Translations under genes and position numbers: made by a program
The notes under the pieces: generated by a model
What the model was told of the DNA's origin: nothing
The model's database searches: none
Seen by the model: only the letters and a program-made list of their open reading frames with translations
Source of the DNA: Ruminococcaceae bacterium UBA7101
Lineage (GTDB): Bacteria; Bacillota; Clostridia; Oscillospirales; Acutalibacteraceae
Assembly: GCA_002493325.1 (NCBI GenBank)
Contig: DKYL01000009.1
Location: 16,137-55,832, forward strand
Direction of reading: 5' to 3'
Length of the DNA: 39,696 nt
Shown: positions 1 to 6,435 of the stretch, piece by piece
Numbering within the stretch: position 1 is the first letter of the stretch
Layout of the letters: each line of letters begins with the position of its first letter

Positions 1-576
1 CTGCATACCCTCAACAACCTCGCAAACGGTTTCAGCAGTTTTTGACTCCTCAATAGTGATAACGCCGTCAGCAGAAACCTTATCCATAGCATCTGCAATA
101 AGATTGCCTACATACTCATCAGCAGCAGAAACAGTAGCTACACGGGCAATATCGCCTGAGCCCTTAACCTGCTGAGAATTAGCCTTAACAGCCTCAACAG
201 TTGCATCAACAGCAGCCTTAATGCCGTTTTTAACAGCCATTGGGTTAGCACCTGCAGCAACATTCTTCATACCCTCACGAACAAGAGCCTGTGCAAGAAG
301 TGTTGCGGTTGTTGTGCCGTCACCTGCATCATCATTAGTTTTTGATGAAACCTCTTTAACAAGCTGAGCACCCATATTTTCAAATGGGTTTTCAAGCTCG
401 ATTTCCTTTGCAATTGTCACACCGTCATTTGTGATGAGCGGTGAGCCGTATTTTTTGTCAAGCACTACATTGCGTCCCTTTGGACCGAGTGTGATTTTAA
501 CTGTATTTGCAAGCTTGTCAATACCTGCCTGCAGAGCCTTGCGAGCTTCCTCGCCATAAATTATATCCTTAGCCAT
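1..576 (-). CDS. groEL: Chaperonin GroEL, N-terminal part (cut by window edge)
   Basis: The first 192 codons of the 60-kDa chaperonin, which with GroES encloses and folds client proteins using ATP in the cytosol. The protein starts MAKDIIYGEEARK. It carries the apical/equatorial landmarks TLGPKGRNVVLDK (nucleotide-binding loop) and the NDGVTIAKEIELENPFEN stretch, followed by the ATPase motif DDAGDGTTTATLL. The frame is open to base 1, so the gene continues off the left edge and is not truncated biologically. The start is set by a GGAAG ribosome site about 9 bases upstream. It lies 21 bp after groES and must be co-transcribed from the CIRCE-controlled promoter. Identity is certain. Confidence 0.98.
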   Translation of the reverse strand, partial: MAKDIIYGEEARKALQAGIDKLANTVKITLGPKGRNVVLDKKYGSPLITNDGVTIAKEIELENPFENMGAQLVKEVSSKTNDDAGDGTTTATLLAQALVREGMKNVAAGANPMAVKNGIKAAVDATVEAVKANSQQVKGSGDIARVATVSAADEYVGNLIADAMDKVSADGVITIEESKTAETVCEVVEGMQ

Positions 577-597
577 AATTCACATCTTCCTTTCAAA

Positions 598-870
598 TTA
601 TTCAACAACTGCAAGAATGTCGCTTACAGAAATAATGGTGTATTCAACACCGTCAACCTTAACCTCAGTGCCTGAGTATTTGCTTGTTATAACCTTGTCG
701 CCTGCTTTAACAGTCATTGGGTTTTCCTCAGTACCGGGTCCTACTGCAACAACCTCGCTCATTTCCGGCTTTTCCTGTGCAGACGCTGCAAGGATAAGAC
801 CGCTCTTTGTTGTTTCCTCAGGCTCAAAGGATTTAAGTAAAACCTTATCTGCCAATGGTTTAATATTCAT
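598..870 (-). CDS. groES: Co-chaperonin GroES
   Basis: A 90-residue protein, slightly shorter than the usual 94-97, that forms the heptameric lid on GroEL. It begins MNIKPLADKVLLKSFEPEETTKSG, matching the family start (IKPL.D.V). The mobile loop region is EETTKSGLILAASA, and the roof and base strands end with YTIISVSDILAVVE. First gene of the groESL operon; transcription starts within about 70 bp upstream. Heat-shock control by HrcA is expected from the operator at 906-932. Confidence 0.98.
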   Translation of the reverse strand: MNIKPLADKVLLKSFEPEETTKSGLILAASAQEKPEMSEVVAVGPGTEENPMTVKAGDKVITSKYSGTEVKVDGVEYTIISVSDILAVVE

Positions 871-905
871 AATATCACCTCTAAAAATATTTTACAATTT
901 CATTG

Positions 906-932
906 TTAGCACTCAAGCACCTCGAGTGCTAA
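906..932. promoter_or_regulatory. CIRCE operator (HrcA-binding inverted repeat)
   Basis: A perfect 9-bp inverted repeat, TTAGCACTC, nine bases, then GAGTGCTAA. This is the exact CIRCE consensus. It lies 36 bp upstream of the groES start, around or just downstream of the predicted transcription start, the normal place for HrcA repression of groESL. hrcA itself is not in the window. Confidence 0.98.
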
Positions 933-940
933 CAATTACT

Positions 941-968
941 ATTTTAGCAATAATTTTCCATTTGTCAA
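941..968 (-). promoter_or_regulatory. SigA-type promoter of groESL
   Basis: Reading the minus strand, the -35 is TTGACA (963-968), the spacer 16 bp, and the -10 TAAAAT (941-946). The start of transcription would fall next to the CIRCE operator. Sequence match only. Confidence 0.8.
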
Positions 969-997
969 GAGTATTAACAAAATATTCAAAAATTATA

Positions 998-1030
998 GCC
1001 TGTTTATACTAATGTATAGCATAAACAGGC
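998..1030 (-). terminator. Terminator of the DUF1858-to-ispF operon
   Basis: A 10-bp perfect stem (GCCTGTTTAT with ATAAACAGGC) and a 13-base loop, placed 8 bp after the ispF stop. On the minus strand it is followed by TATAATTTTT. It separates the operon from groESL. Confidence 0.8.
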
Positions 1031-1038
1031 ATTTTATT

Positions 1039-1506
1039 CTATTCAATTAAGCAAACAGCGTGGGCAGCAATCCCCTCTTTAGCTCCTGTAAAGCCCAAGC
1101 CCTCTTCGGTAGTTGCTTTCACGGAAACACAATCAACAGCAACACTGCAAGCCTTTGCAATATTACATCTCATATCATAAATATAGGGTGCCATTTTTGG
1201 TGTCTGTGCAAGGATAGTTGAATCTATATTGACTATTTTATAGCCCTTTTCATTAACCTGTCTGACAACCTCTTTTAACAGCTCAAGACTGTCTGCACCC
1301 TTCCACTTATCATCGGTATCGGGGAAAAGATGACCGATATCACCCATAGCGGCAGCACCAAGGATTGCATCACTGATTGCGTGAAGGAGCACATCAGCAT
1401 CACTGTGACCAAGCAAACCGACAGAACTTGGAATATCAACACCGCCGATAATGCATTTTCTTCCCTCAACCAATTTATGAACATCGTAGCCGTGACCTAT
1501 TCTCAT
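1039..1506 (-). CDS. ispF: 2-C-methyl-D-erythritol 2,4-cyclodiphosphate synthase
   Basis: Fifth enzyme of the MEP isoprenoid pathway. It cyclises CDP-methylerythritol 2-phosphate to MEcPP, releasing CMP, as a cytosolic homotrimer. The 155-residue length is normal. The metal-binding residues are D8, H10 (GYDVH) and H42; the GHSDADVLLHAISDA signature covers residues 33-47. TTEEGLGFTGAKEGI near the C-terminus is the conserved nucleotide-contact region. Its ATG shares one base with the ispD stop (TAATG), so translation is probably coupled. It is the last gene of the operon. Confidence 0.98.
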   Translation of the reverse strand: MRIGHGYDVHKLVEGRKCIIGGVDIPSSVGLLGHSDADVLLHAISDAILGAAAMGDIGHLFPDTDDKWKGADSLELLKEVVRQVNEKGYKIVNIDSTILAQTPKMAPYIYDMRCNIAKACSVAVDCVSVKATTEEGLGFTGAKEGIAAHAVCLIE

Positions 1507-2183
1507 TACTGCTCACCTCTCATTTTCAATACACCCTCTGCCATAGGCAAATCCTCGGGTGTAGTAATTTTAATATTGCCGTAGTCACCGATAACAGTGA
1601 ACACAGGCTTTCCGAAATATTCAATCAACTGACAATCGTCGGTAAAGTCCTTGCCGTCAGTCTTTGCCTTTTCAACCGCATCAACATACATTTTAAATTC
1701 AAATATCTGTGGTGTTCTTATGGACACAAGCGTTGACCTGTCAGGTGTAGAAACAATCTGTTTGTTACAATCAACCACTTTAATTGTGTCCTTCACCATA
1801 ACACCAACGGCGGCAGCACCATTCTGAATGGCACTTGCAAGCGTGTCTTTTATCTCTTTTTCCGTAATAAGCGGTCTTGCCCCATCATGAATGATAAGAT
1901 AATCACATTCATCAATCGTTTCAACAGCGTTCATAACGCTTTGCTGACGTGTATCACCGCCAAAGCAATATGAAATGTTATATGCGGAAAGAACACTCTC
2001 AAAGCTGTCCAAATCACTTTCACGGCAGACAACGATAATTTCATGGATTTCTTTTATTTTTGAAAAGGTTTCAACCGTTCGCTCCAAAACTGTTTTTCCG
2101 TTTATTTCAAGGAGCAGCTTGCTTTTGTCAGCCTTCATTCGTGTGCCTGCTCCCGCACCTAAAATAATTGCAACATTATTCAT
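1506..2183 (-). CDS. ispD: 2-C-methyl-D-erythritol 4-phosphate cytidylyltransferase
   Basis: Third MEP-pathway enzyme; joins MEP and CTP to give CDP-ME. The start is placed at MNNVAIILGAGAGTRM, giving 225 residues, the family size. A longer open frame runs into rqcH but has no family resemblance. The Rossmann-like nucleotide loop GAGAGTRM (residues 9-16), the following SKLLLEINGK segment, and IIHDGARPLI (cytidine and metal contacts) are clear. It overlaps the end of rqcH by 8 bp and the start of ispF by 1 bp, so the two MEP steps are encoded as a coupled pair. Confidence 0.97.
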   Translation of the reverse strand: MNNVAIILGAGAGTRMKADKSKLLLEINGKTVLERTVETFSKIKEIHEIIVVCRESDLDSFESVLSAYNISYCFGGDTRQQSVMNAVETIDECDYLIIHDGARPLITEKEIKDTLASAIQNGAAAVGVMVKDTIKVVDCNKQIVSTPDRSTLVSIRTPQIFEFKMYVDAVEKAKTDGKDFTDDCQLIEYFGKPVFTVIGDYGNIKITTPEDLPMAEGVLKMRGEQ

Positions 2184-3852
2184 CACGCAAGCCCTCCGTT
2201 TCTTCCATAGTCGGGGTAACAAATTCCGTTTTATACGGGTCATAAACCACAAAGCCCGGCTTTGCACCATTTGGCTTTTTTACATTCTTTATCAGCGTAT
2301 AATCAACCGCAACATTTGAGCTTGCTCTCGCTTTACTGTAATAAGCCGCAAGCACCGCACAATCATGAATGGCATCATCTGTAATTTCAGCACCCGAGGT
2401 TTCGCAGATAACATGACTGCCTGCACTGTCCTGCACGTGAAACCAGGTATCATAATTTTTAGCTGTTTTCATGGTCAGGCGATCATTCATAAGATTATTT
2501 CTGCCAACCCATACAGTGAGACCATCACGTGTTTTAAAACGCATAGGCTTAAGTGCCTTTGGAGGTTTCTTTTTATCAGCAGTCTTCTTCAGATAGCCTT
2601 GTGATGAAAGCTCTGCTTTGATTTCACTGATTTCGCTGTCTGTTTCCGCACGGGAAAGCGCATCAATAACCGTTTCAAAATATTCTGCCTCAGCCTTCGC
2701 CTGATTGATAAAATCAACCAGCTTAGCCTCTGCAACCTGCTTTTTGCGGTATTCCTTATAATACTTTTGTGCATTCTGTGCAGGTGTTAAGAAAATGTCG
2801 GCAGGGATTCTGACTAAGCTATTATTATCATAATAATTTTCCAAATCATAATAAGCCTGACCCTTTTCAAGCCTGTATTGATTTGAATTAATCAAATCAC
2901 CGAACAGCTTAAAGTTTTCCTTATCCTTACAGCTTTCAAGCTCCTGTTCTCTGTTGGCAGCCTTTCTTACGGCACGCTCCTGCAGTGTAGTGAGCTTTTT
3001 GAACAGATCTGCACTGCGTGCCTTAATTCGCATTAAGCGAACACGTTCATAATAGAAATAGTCGAGAAGCTGTGAAAAGGTATCATAATGCTTAATCTCA
3101 GCCAGACCGTCATACTGCTGAATATTCATAAAAGCAAAATCCTTTGGTGTATCTACAATTACCACAGTCGGCACAGGATTTTGAGCACAGCTTTTAAATT
3201 CTTCAAGGGTCAAGCCGTTTTCAACCTCACGGCAGATAATCGGCGAAACACCCTTCACCGTTTCCATAACAGCCTTATAGACCGTCTTATTTGATGCTTT
3301 AATCTGATTTTGAATATCAGCTATATCATCAGTAAAGATATTCCTTTTATCCTGCTTTGGCGGTGCAACATATGTAACACCCGGCAAAACCTCACGCACC
3401 TGTGATTTGTTCTCATCAATTCTTTTTAAAGAATCGATAATTTTTCCGTTTTCATCAACAAAGATAATATTGGAATATCTGCCCATAATTTCAACAATGA
3501 GTGCATAGGAGCGTTTATCACCGAGCTCATCCGTTCCCGAAAATTTGATTGTTACAACACGCTCCAAATCCTCCTGAATCACATCGGTTATCCACGCACC
3601 TGTCAGCCTTTTCCTTAACAGCAGGCAGAACATAGGCGGTTTAGGCGGATTCTCAGGCGGATAGTCGGTGAAATGAATTCTGGCACTGTCGGCATTGCAG
3701 GACAAAAGGAGCCTCCTACTCCCCTCCCTTGAACGAAGGTTGATAACAAGCTCATCCTTTGAGGGCTGATAGATTTTATCAACCCTGCTGTCCACTGCAA
3801 AATCAGCGATTTCGTTTTTTAAATGGTATAAAAAAATTCCGTCAAGTGCCAT
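2176..3852 (-). CDS. rqcH: NFACT-family ribosome quality-control protein RqcH
   Basis: A 558-residue protein related to eukaryotic Rqc2/NEMF and older fibronectin-binding protein A annotations. The family binds stalled 50S subunits carrying peptidyl-tRNA and adds C-terminal alanine tails that mark the nascent chain for degradation. The N-terminal NFACT domain starts MALDGIFLYHLKNEI. A helical coiled-coil middle (about 260-430) follows, and then the C-terminal NFACT-R domain with WVGRNNLMNDRLTMKTA and DTWFHVQDSAGSHV. It sits 14 bp after nif3 and overlaps ispD by 8 bp. Function is by family; surface adhesion claims for this family should not be assumed here. Confidence 0.93.
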   Translation of the reverse strand: MALDGIFLYHLKNEIADFAVDSRVDKIYQPSKDELVINLRSREGSRRLLLSCNADSARIHFTDYPPENPPKPPMFCLLLRKRLTGAWITDVIQEDLERVVTIKFSGTDELGDKRSYALIVEIMGRYSNIIFVDENGKIIDSLKRIDENKSQVREVLPGVTYVAPPKQDKRNIFTDDIADIQNQIKASNKTVYKAVMETVKGVSPIICREVENGLTLEEFKSCAQNPVPTVVIVDTPKDFAFMNIQQYDGLAEIKHYDTFSQLLDYFYYERVRLMRIKARSADLFKKLTTLQERAVRKAANREQELESCKDKENFKLFGDLINSNQYRLEKGQAYYDLENYYDNNSLVRIPADIFLTPAQNAQKYYKEYRKKQVAEAKLVDFINQAKAEAEYFETVIDALSRAETDSEISEIKAELSSQGYLKKTADKKKPPKALKPMRFKTRDGLTVWVGRNNLMNDRLTMKTAKNYDTWFHVQDSAGSHVICETSGAEITDDAIHDCAVLAAYYSKARASSNVAVDYTLIKNVKKPNGAKPGFVVYDPYKTEFVTPTMEETEGLRDE

Positions 3853-3866
3853 AATTTTTCCTTATT

Positions 3867-4613
3867 TTATATTGATAATATAGGATTATTCACAGGCGCA
3901 ATGATAAACTCTACATCTGTGAAAAGCTTTTGAAGCATATCCTTAAGCATTAAAAATGGTTTATTTTCTGTTTCAAAATGACCTGCAGATATAAGTGCAT
4001 AGCCACGTTCCTTTGCATCAAGCATTTGATGATATTTCAAATCCCCTGTAATAAAGCAATCGGAGCAAGGCTCGGCAATCTCAATATATTCCTCACAGGC
4101 ACCGCCGCCCAGAGCAACCGTTTTTATGAGCCTGTCGGTATCGGTATATCTTATGCCGTTACAATCAAGCACATCGCTGACATATTGTGTTAAATCGTCA
4201 ATACTCATTGCCTGGGGCAAATCACCTGTTACGAGAAAGCTGCCGTCAATTTTTGAAACATTTTCAAGCTGTAAAAGCTTTGCAAGATTAAAATTAATAC
4301 CACAGTCAGCCACATCAAAATTTGTATGAGCAGCAATATGGGCAATATCATTATTGATAAGAGTATAAATTGCAGAGCCTTTGATAATCTCTTTCGCACC
4401 CTTGAAAAGAACAGGATGATGTGTCAAAAGCAAATCAGCATTAACACCGGCAGCAAATTCACAAGCCTCTTTCGTAGGGTCAAGCGCCATAACCACAGTT
4501 TTAACCTCTTTGCGAAAATCTCCTGTCAAAAAGCCTGCATTATCCCACTCCTCCTGCAAATCAAACGGAGCAACAGAATTTATGTAGTCATAAATATTTT
4601 TAACGGTTGTCAT
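3867..4613 (-). CDS. Nif3-like dinuclear metal-centre protein
   Basis: 248 residues, the compact form of the family without the inserted PII-like domain found in Bacillus YqfO. The first metal motif is LLLTHHPVLFKG (H65, H66), then AAHTNFDVADCG (H96, D100), and near the C-terminus SAGHFETENK supplies the final His and Glu. The family is annotated as GTP cyclohydrolase I type 2, but its physiological role is not settled. Its ATG overlaps the trmK stop by 4 bp (ATGA); this trmK-nif3 pair is common in Firmicutes. Confidence 0.95.
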   Translation of the reverse strand: MTTVKNIYDYINSVAPFDLQEEWDNAGFLTGDFRKEVKTVVMALDPTKEACEFAAGVNADLLLTHHPVLFKGAKEIIKGSAIYTLINNDIAHIAAHTNFDVADCGINFNLAKLLQLENVSKIDGSFLVTGDLPQAMSIDDLTQYVSDVLDCNGIRYTDTDRLIKTVALGGGACEEYIEIAEPCSDCFITGDLKYHQMLDAKERGYALISAGHFETENKPFLMLKDMLQKLFTDVEFIIAPVNNPILSI

Positions 4614-5239
4614 AGCTTTTCCTCCACAGCTTTGATAACATCCTTTAGGTCTTCACCTGACTTAAGCTTATTATTAAGATAATTCAAAAGATGCTCAAAA
4701 TATTCTTTATTTGAAAAATCCTTAATATTTCCAAGGTAATAATCTGCTTTTGATTTTGGCAGGATTTCACCTGTATACCTCGCATCAAATACGGAATAAT
4801 AATGCCTGCCGTCTTTGACAATTATATCATTGTTAATATCAAATCCGTTATCATACAGATATTTACGGGCTATTTCGGGATGTGTCATAGGGTTTAATAT
4901 AATATGTTTATCCCTGACATCTGCTCTTGAAAGGATATCGGCAATCAGTTCACCGCCCATACCTGCAATAATAACCGTATCGTATTCATCAGGCAAAATA
5001 TGATCCAGCCCGTTTGACAATCTTGTTTTTATCACAGCAGAAAGCTCCTCCTGCATAACAAGAGCTTCGCAGGAGGATAAAGGTTTTTCATTAACATCGG
5101 CTGCCACTGCACCATTTATTACTCCTGCTTTATAAAGATAAACAGGAATATAGCCGTGGTCAGTGCCGATGTCTGCAATTACAGAATCTTTTTTAACAAG
5201 ATCTGCAACAGCAGACAATCTTTTTGATAATGACTGCAT
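4610..5239 (-). CDS. trmK: tRNA (adenine(22)-N1)-methyltransferase TrmK
   Basis: A 209-residue SAM-dependent methyltransferase that makes m1A at position 22 in the D-arm of some tRNAs. The SAM loop is IADIGTDHGYIPVYL (residues 22-36). VAADVNEKPL (motif II), VIIAGMGGELIADIL and LNPMTHPEIARKYL are characteristic of the family. A C-terminal helical region (about 160-209) ends in the expected coiled coil. It overlaps its neighbours on both sides by 1 and 4 bp, so it is co-translated with DUF1858 and nif3. Confidence 0.95.
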   Translation of the reverse strand: MQSLSKRLSAVADLVKKDSVIADIGTDHGYIPVYLYKAGVINGAVAADVNEKPLSSCEALVMQEELSAVIKTRLSNGLDHILPDEYDTVIIAGMGGELIADILSRADVRDKHIILNPMTHPEIARKYLYDNGFDINNDIIVKDGRHYYSVFDARYTGEILPKSKADYYLGNIKDFSNKEYFEHLLNYLNNKLKSGEDLKDVIKAVEEKL

Positions 5240-5442
5240 TATTTCTCTGACATAAATGCATTGAGCTTTTCAACAAGCTCATCAGCATCTGTGCCGTGAA
5301 CCATACAAGCCTGCTCAACAGTTTCACCTCTTGATGCGGGGCAGCCAAGGCAGTGCATACCAATCTCTAAAAAGAGAGGTGCTGCATCAGGGCAAATGTC
5401 TAAAATATCACCGATAATGGTATCTTTTGTAATTTCTGTCAT
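5239..5442 (-). CDS. DUF1858 domain protein (small redox-disulfide type)
   Basis: A 67-residue stand-alone DUF1858 domain, related to the N-terminal part of ScdA/RIC iron-sulfur repair proteins and to hybrid-cluster-associated domains. It begins with the typical ITKDTIIGDILDICPDAAPLF. It has the paired cysteines in GMHCLGCPAS (Cys-X2-Cys) plus a third Cys in VEQACMVHG. The function is unknown; the CXXC suggests redox or metal handling. It is the first gene of the six-gene operon, has a strong AAAGGAG ribosome site, and its stop overlaps the trmK start (TAATG). Confidence 0.9.
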   Translation of the reverse strand: MTEITKDTIIGDILDICPDAAPLFLEIGMHCLGCPASRGETVEQACMVHGTDADELVEKLNAFMSEK

Positions 5443-5477
5443 TTTAATATTCTCCTTTAGAAAATTTTTCTATTATA

Positions 5478-5529
5478 TTTATAGCACAAATAAGAATTGA
5501 TTGCAAGATTAACAAATATGTGCTATTAT
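5478..5529. promoter_or_regulatory. Divergent promoters sharing one palindromic -35
   Basis: TTGCAA at 5501-5506 is its own reverse complement. On the minus strand it is 17 bp from TATAAA (5478-5483), driving the DUF1858 operon. On the plus strand it is 17 bp from TATTAT (5524-5529), driving the DUF4364 gene. ATAGCACA (5481-5488) and TGTGCTAT (5519-5526) form a perfect inverted repeat centred on the shared -35. Confidence 0.75.
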
Positions 5530-5575
5530 ATTATTCGTCAAAAATTGTAATAATAAACAAAGGAACGGTGAGATA

Positions 5576-6142
5576 ATGGACAAGGAATATAATCCTTCTC
5601 TTGATTTTGATGCATTTACAGCAGGAATTGAGGACGGCGGTCTGCGCTCAAGCTCTGCAATATCAATATTAGTCTGTTATATTCTTGCCAACTGCGAGGA
5701 AAAGATAACAGCACAGAATATAATAGATGCTATTGTTGACGGCAAGATTGCCAACTATTTTGAGGTTTCAAACGCTATTTCAAAAATGATAAAAAAGGGA
5801 CATTTTACAGAAAATGAAAACGGCTATCTTGAAATAAGCAAGGACTGTAAATTTGCCGTTGATATTGTTGAAAAGGACCTTCCTATAACAATAAGAGAAA
5901 AAAGCATTGAGCTGGTAAGAAAGCTTGCCGAACGCGAAATAAATAAAAAAGAAAACAAGGTGGAAATCAAAGAAAAAAAGAATTGCTTTGAAATCACGAT
6001 GCACGTAAGTGATATTGATAAGGACTTTATGGTTCTTACGCTTAATGTCCCCACAATGGCACAGGCAGAGCTGATAAGAGATAAATTCCAGCAAAACCCC
6101 ACAGAAATTTATCAGAATCTGATTAATTCAATTTTCAATTAA
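5576..6142 (+). CDS. DUF4364 family protein (winged-helix-like)
   Basis: A 188-residue cytosolic protein of a family restricted mostly to Clostridia. The N-terminal ~80 residues (SAISILVCYIL, then the helix pair around ITAQNIIDAI and FEVSNAISKMIKKGHF) read like a winged-helix DNA-binding fold. They are followed by a short strand pair (FTENENGYLEIS), a charged helix rich in Glu and Lys (about 105-142) and a C-terminal alpha/beta region. GGAACGGTGAG precedes the ATG. The family probably regulates transcription, but no target is established. It stands alone, divergent from the DUF1858 operon. Confidence 0.88.
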   Translation: MDKEYNPSLDFDAFTAGIEDGGLRSSSAISILVCYILANCEEKITAQNIIDAIVDGKIANYFEVSNAISKMIKKGHFTENENGYLEISKDCKFAVDIVEKDLPITIREKSIELVRKLAEREINKKENKVEIKEKKNCFEITMHVSDIDKDFMVLTLNVPTMAQAELIRDKFQQNPTEIYQNLINSIFN

Positions 6143-6153
6143 AAAATATAATA

Positions 6154-6388
6154 AATACTGTTGAGAAATGGAACTGAATTTCGTTTTTTTGTGAGGATTG
6201 CTGTACGATGGTACCGCTTCCGAACAAAAAACGAAAAGCGCACAAAAGCCTTGCAATTACTATAATTGCAAGGCTTTTAAATAGTTAATGCGTTAGCAGG
6301 ATGTCGAGGACTCTATCCCCCACGATACTTCAATAACATACGTCAATTTATTATTGTGCGTGGTTCAGTCCACTTTATCAACAGTATT
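6154..6388. repeat. Structured inverted-repeat element (MITE-like, 235 bp)
   Basis: The ends are perfect 11-bp inverted repeats, AATACTGTTGA (6154-6164) and TCAACAGTATT (6378-6388). Similarity continues imperfectly to about 25 bp (left GAAATGGAACTG against inverted right TAAAGTGGACTG). The TA at each end could be a target duplication. Inside are an 11-bp stem (6179-6189 with 6226-6236), a 7-bp stem (6239-6245 with 6354-6360) and a 15-bp stem (6244-6258 with 6264-6278). No open frame of note. It fills almost the whole gap between two convergent genes. It may be a non-autonomous transposon or a structured RNA; copy number in the genome is unknown. Confidence 0.6.
6244..6278. terminator. Long perfect hairpin inside the inverted-repeat element
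   Basis: A 15-bp perfect stem, AAAAGCCTTGCAATT with its complement, around a 5-base loop. It is followed by TTTT on either strand, so it could end transcription in both directions, including read-through from the DUF4364 gene. Confidence 0.6.
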
Positions 6389-6415
6389 AAAGGCAAGGAA
6401 CAAATCCTTGCCTTT
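6389..6415. terminator. Terminator between DUF4364 and ispH-rpsA
   Basis: An 11-bp perfect stem (AAAGGCAAGGA with TCCTTGCCTTT) and a 5-base loop. On the plus strand it is followed by TGTTTTTAT. It is 20 bp past the ispH-rpsA stop. It abuts the right end of the inverted-repeat element, so it may be the original shared terminator that the element pushed away from the DUF4364 gene. Confidence 0.75.
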
Positions 6416-6435
6416 TGTTTTTATATGTAGCCTTA

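Noticed and set aside
617..1012. 131-codon plus-strand open frame across groES and the CIRCE region
   Set aside because: Antisense shadow of groES; no ribosome site or family resemblance.
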